Part shown: in pieces, positions 1 through 7,718 of the stretch | Position numbering within the stretch: position 1 is the stretch's first letter | Layout of the letters: each line of letters begins with the position of its first letter | Assembly (NCBI GenBank): GCA_910587155.1 | Contig: CAJULA010000020.1 | Coordinates: 12,697-59,779, forward strand | Origin: an uncultured Lachnospiraceae bacterium | GTDB taxonomy: Bacteria > Bacillota > Clostridia > Lachnospirales > Lachnospiraceae | DNA length: 47,083 nucleotides | Reading direction: 5' to 3' | The notes under the pieces: model-generated | Seen by the model: only the letters and a program-made list of their open reading frames with translations | Databases searched by the model: none | Told to the model about the DNA's origin: nothing | Made by a program: the position numbers and the translations under genes

Positions 1-99
1 CTCCGGGGGATGCACACGGAATGCATAAACGGCATTCCGGCTCTGTACGGTCTGCTCAGCCAGTGCGCAGACCTGCCGGAAGTGATTCCATACCTTCAT
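1..99 (-). CDS. Possible partial CDS at left edge, unidentified
   Basis: An open frame begins with ATG at 99, 12 bases after the prkC stop and in the same frame, and runs off the window after 33 codons (starts MKVWNHFRQVCALAEQ). A G-rich stretch precedes it but there is no clear Shine-Dalgarno. In many Firmicutes rsgA follows prkC, but these residues do not look like the start of RsgA. It may be a real short gene, or chance coding upstream of a gene outside the window. No function is assigned. Confidence 0.22.
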   Translation of the reverse strand, partial: MKVWNHFRQVCALAEQTVQSRNAVYAFRVHPPE

Positions 100-111
100 A
101 GTAAACCCCCA

Positions 112-2238
112 TCACCCTTCCGGTGTAAACTGTACGGGCCGCTCGATCAGTCTCGGCTCCTCGGAGCCGGGTATGGTAACCATCTCCCCGGTGGCCGGAT
201 CAGTGGTCGTGGTAGGCGGGGTAACCGCCATATACTGAAAGATCACCTTGCCCACACCGCTGCCTTTGATGCCGGACACGTTCATTGTGACCGGAAAAGC
301 GGCCGTATTGGTGCGCATCAGTTCCTGCCCTTCCGCCGTCATCAGAATTACCGTCACCTGTGTTCCCGACAGGAAAGCAGGATCTTCCAGTATGGGACTG
401 TCTACATTGGCGTTGAATCCATAGGTGATCTCCATCGGGCCCTTGCTGACCTTCAAATCAACCTTTGTACCCGGATCCACGAAATCACCGACGGAATAGC
501 TCTGATAGCATACCAGCCCTATTGTAGTCGGATCTTCGTTGTTGATTTCCTCCACAGTACCCACTGCCAGTCCCACCTCCGTCAGAGTGACTGTCGCATC
601 CATTTCTGACATATTCATCACATTGGGCACGCTGACTTTGCTGGAATCAGGCCCGGTACTGATCTGCAGGGTGACTGTCGTTCCCCTGGGCGCTTTTTCT
701 CCCGCAGCCGGCGTCTGACTGATAACACATCCTTTATCCACCGTATTGGAGGAGGCCTCATTCTTGCTGACCTGAAAACCTTCTTTTTCCAGAAGCGCCG
801 TGGCTTCCGCCAGGGACTTGCCGCCCACATCCGGCATGTTGACTCCCTGTGCGCCCGCACTTACCGTCAGTTTCACCACCGTGCCTGCCTCTATCTGCCG
901 TCCGGCTTTGATATTGCTGCCTATAATAATATCCTCCTCATATTCGGAAGACTCTTCATAGGCGACCTCATAATCCAGTCCCAGACCGCTGAGCATCTCT
1001 TTTGCCCGGGTCAGCGACATACCGGCTACGTCCGGCATCTGTACTTCCTCATTTTTCTCTTTGCCAAACTGTGATTTAATCTCATCCAGATCGACAATGC
1101 CCAGCGTCTTCCCTGCAATAAAGAGCACGATACAGCCGATCAGAACCGCGGCGATCACTGCCAGTACCGTCGTCACCCGCTCCATCTTCGGGTCATAACC
1201 GTCATCATCGTCATCATCCTCTTCTTCTACCACCGGCGGTCTGCCCTTTCCGGCACTGCTTTTTTTCGGACGGGGACGCTGACCGTTATGATTCAGGCGC
1301 AAATGCTCTTCTTCACTCTCTTTTCTCACCGGTTTCTTTTTCGCCCTTGGAACTTCCCCTGTCACGACTCTCGTCTGTCCTGCCGTCTCTCCGTCGTCAA
1401 TCACGACAAAATCCTCATCCGGACTGATCAGGGAACGTTTCAGATCCTCAATCACTTCCGCCATCGTCTGATAGCGCCGGTCGGGACTCTTCTGGGTACA
1501 TTTGAGTACAATCTGCTCCGCACTGATGGGAATCTCCGGTACGAAATCTCTGGGAGAAGGCATGGGATCCTGGATATGCTTGATGGCTATGGCTACCGTA
1601 GTCTCTCCGTTAAAAGGGACACGGCCGGTCAGCATTTCAAAAAGTGTCACCCCGAGCGAATAAATATCGCTCTTGGCATCGCTGTAGCCGCCTCTTGCCT
1701 GCTCCGGGGACGTATAGTGGACAGATCCCATCACATTGGATGTGATCGTATTGCTGGTGGCAGCTTTGGCAATGCCAAAATCCGTTACCTTTACTTTCCC
1801 GTCCTTGGAAATGATAATATTCTGCGGCTTGATATCCCGGTGTATGATATGGTTATTATGGGCTGCCTCAATTCCCATAGAGACCTGGATGGCAATACTG
1901 ATGGCCTCCTTGACAGACAGCCTTGCCTTCTTTTCGATATATTTTTTGAGGGTGATCCCTTCCACCAGTTCCATCACGATATAATAAATATCGCCTTCTT
2001 CCCCAACATCATAGACATTTACGATATTGGAGTGCATCAGCCCTGCCGCCGCCTGGGCCTCGCTGCGGAATTTTGCCACGAAATTGGTATTTTCACTGAA
2101 TTCCTGTTTCAGGACCTTTACCGCCACAGGACGGTACAGCTTGTGATCTTTTGCTTTATATACGTCAGACATACCGCCGGTGCCGATTTTTTCCTGTATT
2201 TCATATCGGTCACCCAGAAGCATTCCAATTTTAATCAT
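112..2238 (-). CDS. prkC: Ser/Thr protein kinase with PASTA repeats
   Basis: 708 aa, single-pass membrane kinase of the PrkC/Stk1/PknB family that senses muropeptides or lipid II outside and phosphorylates cell-division and metabolic targets inside. Kinase domain about residues 12-275: glycine loop GTGGMSDV (19-26), ATP-binding K41, HRDIKPQN from 133, DFG 153-155. A linker with a run of six Asp precedes the one membrane span (about 355-378). Outside are three PASTA units (about 400-465, 466-530, 533-600) and a C-terminal beta-rich tail of about 105 residues. ATG at 2238 has GGAGG 6 bases upstream. It follows prpC by 12 bases; kinase and phosphatase form a matched pair. The gene name rests on family and synteny. 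Confidence 0.95.
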   Translation of the reverse strand: MIKIGMLLGDRYEIQEKIGTGGMSDVYKAKDHKLYRPVAVKVLKQEFSENTNFVAKFRSEAQAAAGLMHSNIVNVYDVGEEGDIYYIVMELVEGITLKKYIEKKARLSVKEAISIAIQVSMGIEAAHNNHIIHRDIKPQNIIISKDGKVKVTDFGIAKAATSNTITSNVMGSVHYTSPEQARGGYSDAKSDIYSLGVTLFEMLTGRVPFNGETTVAIAIKHIQDPMPSPRDFVPEIPISAEQIVLKCTQKSPDRRYQTMAEVIEDLKRSLISPDEDFVVIDDGETAGQTRVVTGEVPRAKKKPVRKESEEEHLRLNHNGQRPRPKKSSAGKGRPPVVEEEDDDDDDGYDPKMERVTTVLAVIAAVLIGCIVLFIAGKTLGIVDLDEIKSQFGKEKNEEVQMPDVAGMSLTRAKEMLSGLGLDYEVAYEESSEYEEDIIIGSNIKAGRQIEAGTVVKLTVSAGAQGVNMPDVGGKSLAEATALLEKEGFQVSKNEASSNTVDKGCVISQTPAAGEKAPRGTTVTLQISTGPDSSKVSVPNVMNMSEMDATVTLTEVGLAVGTVEEINNEDPTTIGLVCYQSYSVGDFVDPGTKVDLKVSKGPMEITYGFNANVDSPILEDPAFLSGTQVTVILMTAEGQELMRTNTAAFPVTMNVSGIKGSGVGKVIFQYMAVTPPTTTTDPATGEMVTIPGSEEPRLIERPVQFTPEG

Positions 2239-2250
2239 GTTAACCTCCAG

Positions 2251-3000
2251 TTACTGCTCCTCCTCCCGCTCCCCGAAGGGATCGATCAGAATTACCGCTA
2301 TATTATCTCTGCCGCCATTGTCATTTGCCGCCTCCACCAGGCTCCTGCCTTTTTCTGAAAGCTGTGAAATACTGCTGACAATCTGCCGGATCTCTTCATC
2401 CTCAAGCATATTGGTCAGCCCGTCCGAGCACAGCAGGATAAAATCTCCCGGGCATAATTCTTCCCGGAAAAAATCCGCTTCCACGGTATCCAGCGCGCCT
2501 ATGGCTCTTGTGATAATATTTTTATTGGGATGGCTTCTGGCTGTCGTCCTGTCAATGCCTCCCATACGCACCATCTCTTCCACAAGAGAATGGTCTCTTG
2601 TAACCTGTCTGATTCTCCACTGATTGATGATATATAAACGGCTGTCCCCCACATTGGCAACATGCAGAATATTTTCATTCAGAGTGGCCGCCACCACGGT
2701 CGTCCCCATTCCGGAGAAGCCGATATTCTCCCGGGCCATAGAGCGAATATACGTATTGGCCTCTCTGATCGCCTGGTCAAAAATCTCATCCGGCCGCGTC
2801 AGCTGCGACTCTCTGATTTGCTCCTCCATCTTCTCTACCGTATATTTCGACGCATAGTCCCCTGCGTTATGTCCGCCCATCCCGTCCGCTACGAGAAACA
2901 GATTGGGCAGGTTTCCCACCGGACACACCGATACAAACACATAATCCTGATTTATTTTTCTCCGTCTTCCAATATCCGTCATGGAAAATGCCAGTGCCAC
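2251..3000 (-). CDS. prpC: PP2C-type Ser/Thr protein phosphatase
   Basis: 249 aa cytoplasmic metal-dependent phosphatase (PPM/PP2C family, Stp1/PrpC type) that reverses PrkC phosphorylation. Metal-binding motifs are visible: QD at 18-19, ADGMGGH with D39, MGTTVVAA, NVGDSR, CSDGLT, and GGRDN near the C-terminus. The start is GTG at 3000: AGGAGG lies 9 bases upstream, whereas the first internal ATG (2982) has no ribosome binding site. The start codon directly abuts the rlmN stop at 3001-3003, so the two are translationally coupled. prkC follows immediately. Confidence 0.95.
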   Translation of the reverse strand: MALAFSMTDIGRRRKINQDYVFVSVCPVGNLPNLFLVADGMGGHNAGDYASKYTVEKMEEQIRESQLTRPDEIFDQAIREANTYIRSMARENIGFSGMGTTVVAATLNENILHVANVGDSRLYIINQWRIRQVTRDHSLVEEMVRMGGIDRTTARSHPNKNIITRAIGALDTVEADFFREELCPGDFILLCSDGLTNMLEDEEIRQIVSSISQLSEKGRSLVEAANDNGGRDNIAVILIDPFGEREEEQ

Positions 3001-4083
3001 TTATCTATGCCTCCTGCTTGCTCGCAGCAGTTCAGACCCGTCTGAGCTGTTGCCCCTGCTATATCCGTACCTTAGCTGTCCGCATGCGCCGTCTATATCA
3101 CGGCCCATTTCCCTTCTAATAGTAACATTAATTCCGTTTTTTTCAAGCTTATTTTGGAATGCCTCCACCTGCGCCCGCTGCGGCGGTGCAAATCCGCGTT
3201 CCGAAACCGGGTTCCATGCGATCAGATTCACATGAAAGCCGCACTTTCCTGCTATCGCTGCCAGCCCTGCCGCATCCTCGCCGCTATCGTTGATCCCCCT
3301 GATCAGACTATACTCCAGCGTAAGCCGCCGCCCGGTCTCTTTCTGATAGTATTCACAGGCCGCAAGCACTTCATCCAACGGATACCTGCGTGCAACCGGC
3401 ATCAGAGACTGCCGCTTTTCATCGGTGACGGCATGCAGCGAAAGGGCCAGTGTGATCTGCAGCTTTTCCCGCGCCAGTCGGTAGATATTCGGAACAATCC
3501 CGCAGGTCGATACCGTAACGTTGCGCTGACTGATATGAAGCCCGCCTTCCCCGGTCAGCAGACAAAGAAAGCGCAGCAGGCTGTCATAATTGTCGAGCGG
3601 TTCCCCCGTCCCCATCACTACCACATGGGAAATCCGCTGCCCGGTATGACGGGTAACGGCATACACCTGTTCCAGCATCTCCGCGGGAGTCAGATTCCGT
3701 GCCAGCCCGTCCAGTGTCGATGCACAGAAGCTACAGCCCATACGGCAGCCCGCCTGAGAGGAAATACAGATACTGTTGCCATGATGATAACGCATCCAGA
3801 CACTCTCGATCAGATTGCCGTCATAAAGCCGCAGCAGGTATTTCCTCGTCCCGTCCACCGCTGACTCCTGCACCCGTACCATCTCAAGATGCGTCAGTGT
3901 AAACCGCTCCGCCAGCCTGCGGCGCAGTTCCAGGGACAGATTGCTCATCTCCTCAAAAGAAAGCGCCTGCTTCTCATGCAGCCATCCATAGATCTGTTTT
4001 CCCCGAAACGGCTTTTCTCCCATCTCCAGTAATTTTGTTTTCAATTCTTCTATTGTAAGTGATTTGATATCAGTTTTCAACAT
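3001..4083 (-). CDS. rlmN: 23S rRNA/tRNA adenine C2-methyltransferase RlmN
   Basis: 360 aa radical SAM enzyme that makes m2A2503 in 23S rRNA and m2A37 in some tRNAs. The CX3CX2C cluster motif is C113, C117 and C120. The GEPLDN motif, characteristic of RlmN/Cfr, is at about 160-165. C334 in the GACGQL motif matches the methyl-carrying cysteine of the family. Full length with no frame break. The start codon lies 7 bases after the rsmB stop; the upstream site is weak, suggesting coupling to rsmB. Cfr is an alternative family member but the synteny points to RlmN. Confidence 0.96.
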   Translation of the reverse strand: MLKTDIKSLTIEELKTKLLEMGEKPFRGKQIYGWLHEKQALSFEEMSNLSLELRRRLAERFTLTHLEMVRVQESAVDGTRKYLLRLYDGNLIESVWMRYHHGNSICISSQAGCRMGCSFCASTLDGLARNLTPAEMLEQVYAVTRHTGQRISHVVVMGTGEPLDNYDSLLRFLCLLTGEGGLHISQRNVTVSTCGIVPNIYRLAREKLQITLALSLHAVTDEKRQSLMPVARRYPLDEVLAACEYYQKETGRRLTLEYSLIRGINDSGEDAAGLAAIAGKCGFHVNLIAWNPVSERGFAPPQRAQVEAFQNKLEKNGINVTIRREMGRDIDGACGQLRYGYSRGNSSDGSELLRASRRHR

Positions 4084-4090
4084 ATCTTTT

Positions 4091-5467
4091 TTACTCGTCC
4101 CGGATCAGGCGGGCCATAAAAAATCCGTCCGTGCCATGAATCCCCGGCAAAAGCTGAACATAGCCCTGTTGTGCACTCTCCGTTCTGAACGCGGGAGGCA
4201 GGTAAGGAGCCAGGCTTTCTTCGTGGAAAGGAAAATGTTGCAGAAACCAGGCGCGCATATCCTCATTTTCTGCCCGACTTATCGTACAGGTAGAATAGAG
4301 AAGCACACCGCCAGGCTTCACATATTGCCAGGCCTGCTTTAAGATACCGCGCTGAAGAGGCAGCAGCTTCTCTATCGCTTCACGGGTAATGCGATATTTG
4401 ATATCCCGCTTTCTGCCGATCACACCCAGGCCGGAGCAGGGGACATCCGCCAGTACCACATCCGCCGCTTCCCGCTTTGACTCATCCATGACGCCTGCAT
4501 CCCACTGCCGTTCCGTAATATTTTTCAGCCCCATCCGCTCTGCCGCCTCTTTCACAAGCGCCAGGCGCATGCCGTTAATATCGCCTGCCAGCACCGTTCC
4601 TTCAGGCCCGGTTCGCTCTGCCGCCAGCAGGGCTTTTCCTCCGGGCGCCGCACAAAGATCCATTACATAGTCGCCCGGTCGAATGCCTGCCGCTTCCACT
4701 GCCAGCATGGAACTGATATCCTGTACGGTAAATCTGCCCTCCACAAAAGAGGGGATGGCACGCATCCCTTCCGTTTTTTCCAGATACCAGGCACAGGCAA
4801 GATCCCGCTCCTGCCTGACTCGGATTCCGCTTTGCTCCAGCTCCATGCGGAGCGCTTCCCGCTCCTGCTCTTTCATGTCACCGCGCAGGCGGATCGCAAC
4901 CGGCCGCTCTTTGAGCAGTCCGGAAAGAATCGCTTCTGTCTTCCCGGTGCCCTGCTCCCTGTCCCATTTTTCAATCAGCCACTTTGGCATGGAATAGCGC
5001 ACCGACAGCCAGGAAAGACGTTCCTTTTCCCGGTCCGGCCATGGAATCTGCCCCTTTTTCCGGCAAAGACCGCGCAGCACGCCGTTGACAAAGCCCTGCA
5101 GAGCGCCAAACCCACGGCGCCCCGCCAGCTTCACCGCCTCATTACACACTGCGCTGTCCGGCACGGCATCCATAAACAATATCTGGTAGGCACTCATACG
5201 AAGCAGCTCCCGGATCAGCGGTTTCATCTCAGGCGTGGGCACGGAAGAAACCGTATTGATACAATAGTCCAGTTCCAGCCGCCGCTCCAGCGTCCCCTCT
5301 GTCAGCCGCTTGATAAAGGCTTTTTCCCGTATTTCCAGATAATTATATTTATCCAGCACACCGCCGATCACCACATGGCTGTATGCCTCGCCTCTTTCGA
5401 TGGAAAGCAGCGCATCCAATACGATCTCTCTTAGATTAACCCTGCTCTTTTCTCCCTTTTTTCCCAC
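4091..5467 (-). CDS. rsmB: 16S rRNA m5C967 methyltransferase RsmB
   Basis: 458 aa SAM-dependent rRNA cytosine methyltransferase. The N-terminal NusB-like RNA-binding domain (about 1-150) is followed by the Rossmann domain with DLCAAPGGK, LADVPCSG (general catalytic Cys) and YSTCT (nucleophilic Cys). The frame is open further upstream, but the start is taken as GTG at 5467: AAGGAGA lies 6-7 bases before it, and it overlaps the TAG stop of the peptidase gene by one base. The residues upstream are not RsmB-like. Member of the priA-def-fmt-rsmB-rlmN-prpC-prkC run. Confidence 0.94.
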   Translation of the reverse strand: MGKKGEKSRVNLREIVLDALLSIERGEAYSHVVIGGVLDKYNYLEIREKAFIKRLTEGTLERRLELDYCINTVSSVPTPEMKPLIRELLRMSAYQILFMDAVPDSAVCNEAVKLAGRRGFGALQGFVNGVLRGLCRKKGQIPWPDREKERLSWLSVRYSMPKWLIEKWDREQGTGKTEAILSGLLKERPVAIRLRGDMKEQEREALRMELEQSGIRVRQERDLACAWYLEKTEGMRAIPSFVEGRFTVQDISSMLAVEAAGIRPGDYVMDLCAAPGGKALLAAERTGPEGTVLAGDINGMRLALVKEAAERMGLKNITERQWDAGVMDESKREAADVVLADVPCSGLGVIGRKRDIKYRITREAIEKLLPLQRGILKQAWQYVKPGGVLLYSTCTISRAENEDMRAWFLQHFPFHEESLAPYLPPAFRTESAQQGYVQLLPGIHGTDGFFMARLIRDE

Positions 5468-6171
5468 TAATCTCTCCTTCTTCCGCCGCCAAAGAGCATC
5501 ACAAGCCGCAGAAGCTGTAAAATGGAAGCTGCCGCCGCTGCCACATAGGTAAGCGCCGCTGCATGCAGCACCTTCCTGCACTGTCCCACTTCCGTGCCCG
5601 TCAGAATCCCCTGACTGTCCAGTATCCGAACCGCCCTGCGGGAAGCGTCAAACTCGACCGGAAGCGTCACAAGCTGGAACAGCACTGCCAGGGCGAACAC
5701 CCAGATACCCACGGATATCAGTACCTGGCTGGCGCCCAGCAGGATCCCGATCAGAATCAGCGGAATCCCCAGTGTGGAACCGATATTGGCAGCCGGCACC
5801 AGCGCCGTCCTGATCTTCAGCGGCACATAGCCCTCGTGATGCTGTAACACATGGCCGCATTCGTGGGCCGCCACCCCTACCGCCGCTACCGAAGGAGAAT
5901 TGTAGGTATCGTCCGAGAGGCGTATCACTTTGGAGGAAGGATCATAGTGATCCGTCAGACTCCCCCGCACATGCTCCACCCGCACATCCCGGATACCGGC
6001 CTGATACAGAATCCGTTCCGCGGCCTGTGCCCCCGTCATACCGGTCATACTCCGCACCCGTGAAAATTTTCTGTACGTACTGTTTACTTTCGCAGAAGCC
6101 AGAATGGAAAGCACTGCTCCGATCAGAACCAGAGCATACGTCGGATCATAATAATAGCCGTAATAAGGCAT
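5467..6171 (-). CDS. YugP-like zinc-dependent membrane peptidase
   Basis: 234 aa membrane protein of the COG2738/YugP family of putative neutral zinc metallopeptidases. A first membrane span lies near residues 10-28. HECGH at 103-107 fits the HEXXH zinc-binding motif, followed by LQHHEGY. Two further hydrophobic spans lie at about 125-165, and another near the C-terminus. The substrate is not known. It sits between fmt and rsmB, a common position in Clostridia. The stop overlaps the rsmB GTG start by one base. AGGAGG precedes the ATG. Confidence 0.88.
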   Translation of the reverse strand: MPYYGYYYDPTYALVLIGAVLSILASAKVNSTYRKFSRVRSMTGMTGAQAAERILYQAGIRDVRVEHVRGSLTDHYDPSSKVIRLSDDTYNSPSVAAVGVAAHECGHVLQHHEGYVPLKIRTALVPAANIGSTLGIPLILIGILLGASQVLISVGIWVFALAVLFQLVTLPVEFDASRRAVRILDSQGILTGTEVGQCRKVLHAAALTYVAAAAASILQLLRLVMLFGGGRRRD

Positions 6172-6204
6172 TTGATAGTCCTCCTGTTATCTGTTAAGTT
6201 TCGC

Positions 6205-6241
6205 CAAAGCCCTTCCCAAAAAAGGGGGCCTTTGCTGTTTT
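6205..6241. terminator. Hairpin between fmt and the YugP-like gene
   Basis: CAAAGCCC (6205-6212) pairs with GGGCCTTTG (6226-6234) with a single bulged G, and a T run follows on the plus side (GTTTTTG). Read on the minus strand, in the direction of fmt and the peptidase gene, there is no T run after the stem. It could be a plus-strand terminator stopping antisense reading, or an mRNA-processing hairpin within the operon. Confidence 0.4.
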
Positions 6242-6244
6242 TGA

Positions 6245-7222
6245 TTATGCGCCAAAATATTCTCCCGGTTTCACCGGATATCCGAGAAGAAAGTCTTTTA
6301 CCGGCATGCGTTTTTTCCCTTCGGGCTGTACGCTTGTAAGAATGAGAATCCCCTCCCCGGTCTGTACTTCTATCGTTTCTTTTGTCACCTCTGTCACTGT
6401 ACCGGGGGCTGATTTTGCAGTCCCTGCCTGTTTTTCTGTCTCTGCGTCAGCTGTTGTTTCCCGCGCCGCAGATTTTACGGCCGCTTCCCATATTTTCAGA
6501 TTTTTACCGCGAAAGCGTGTATAAGCACCCGGCCAGGAATCGAGGCCGCGCACCAGACGCTCAAGAGTCTGCGCATCTTTATCCCAGTCTATCTTTCCGT
6601 CAGATTTGCGCAGCATATGAGCATACGTGGAGTCTTCGTCTTTTTGCTTTTCGGGTATCAGCTTTCCCTCTCTGATCAGAGGAATCGTTTCCACAACCAG
6701 TCTGGCCCCGGCTTCCATCAGTTTATCATGAAGACTGTCCGCCGTGTCGGCTGGCTGGATCGGTACTATGACTCTGGCCAGCATATCTCCGGTATCCAGC
6801 CCCTCATCCATCTGCATAATGGTGACACCGGTCTGTGTCTCTCCATCCAGTATCGCCCGCTGAATGGGAGCCGCTCCCCGGTATTTCGGCAGCAGCGATG
6901 CATGGATATTGATACAACCATACGGAGGCATGCGGAGTATCTCCGGAGAAAGAATCTGTCCGAAAGCAGCTACCACAAACAGATCCGCTTCATATTCAGA
7001 AAGCTGCCTCACGGCTTCCGGCGTACGGATCCTGGTCGGCGCCAACACTGGAATATGATGTGCCAGAGCCGCTTTCTTTACCGGGGTAAAGCACACTTCT
7101 CTTCCTCTTCCTTTTGGCCGGTCCGGCTGTGTCACCACACACACCACCTCATGCCCGGCCGCCACAATGGCTTCCAGGGCGGCTTTTGCAAACGCCGGCG
7201 TTCCCATAAAAACAATCTTCAT
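6245..7222 (-). CDS. fmt: Methionyl-tRNA formyltransferase
   Basis: 325 aa cytoplasmic enzyme that formylates initiator Met-tRNA using 10-formyl-tetrahydrofolate. The hydrolase-like domain starts MGTPAFA; N105 and H107 in the INIHASLLP motif, and the GLDTGD loop near 141-146, are the catalytic elements of the family. The C-terminal OB domain includes DSWPGAYT. An Ala/Thr/Glu-rich insert of about 20 residues near 255-275 is unusual but lies in a surface loop region. It follows def by 4 bases, the classical def-fmt pair. Confidence 0.97.
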   Translation of the reverse strand: MKIVFMGTPAFAKAALEAIVAAGHEVVCVVTQPDRPKGRGREVCFTPVKKAALAHHIPVLAPTRIRTPEAVRQLSEYEADLFVVAAFGQILSPEILRMPPYGCINIHASLLPKYRGAAPIQRAILDGETQTGVTIMQMDEGLDTGDMLARVIVPIQPADTADSLHDKLMEAGARLVVETIPLIREGKLIPEKQKDEDSTYAHMLRKSDGKIDWDKDAQTLERLVRGLDSWPGAYTRFRGKNLKIWEAAVKSAARETTADAETEKQAGTAKSAPGTVTEVTKETIEVQTGEGILILTSVQPEGKKRMPVKDFLLGYPVKPGEYFGA

Positions 7223-7226
7223 GCCA

Positions 7227-7694
7227 TCACTCCTCTTCCATATCCATCAGCTCGCCTTCCACTCTTTCCACATAGAGATGGCCGTCCAGATGTTCCAGTT
7301 CATGGCAGATAGCCCGGGCCAAAAGTTCTGTCGCCTCCAGCTCAAACGGCTGCAGGTCGCTGTCATATGCCATGATTTTTACATAATCGGGACGGGTGAC
7401 GACTCCCGTCTTCCCCGGCACACTCAGACAGGCTTCATTGCCGGTCTGCTCTCCGCCACTCTCCAGCATGCGGGGGTTCACCAGCACATAAGGATCTTCC
7501 CCGGTGACATCAATGACCACGATACGTTTTAAAATGCCCACCTGACAGGCCGCCAGCCCCACGCCATTGGCTTCATACATGGTATCCAGCATATCATCAA
7601 TCAGCTGTCTGGTACGGGGTGTCATTTCTTTTACTTCTTTACATGTCTTTTTCAGAACTTCATCTCCGATTTCCCGGATATTTCTTATTGCCAT
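7227..7694 (-). CDS. def: Peptide deformylase
   Basis: 155 aa iron/zinc enzyme that removes the N-formyl group from new proteins, the counterpart of fmt. All three family motifs are present: GVGLAACQ (44-51), the metal-ligand Cys in EACLSVPG (C89; the usual Gly before this Cys is Ala here), and HELEH (131-135). Length is normal for a type 1 deformylase. It lies between priA (24 bases) and fmt (4 bases). Confidence 0.97.
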   Translation of the reverse strand: MAIRNIREIGDEVLKKTCKEVKEMTPRTRQLIDDMLDTMYEANGVGLAACQVGILKRIVVIDVTGEDPYVLVNPRMLESGGEQTGNEACLSVPGKTGVVTRPDYVKIMAYDSDLQPFELEATELLARAICHELEHLDGHLYVERVEGELMDMEEE

Positions 7695-7718
7695 TTCTGT
7701 ATTCTCCTTATCTTCACC

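Noticed and set aside
1288..2358. 356-codon plus-strand open frame
   Set aside because: Antisense to the prkC kinase domain; no ribosome site and a His/Arg-rich nonsense composition.
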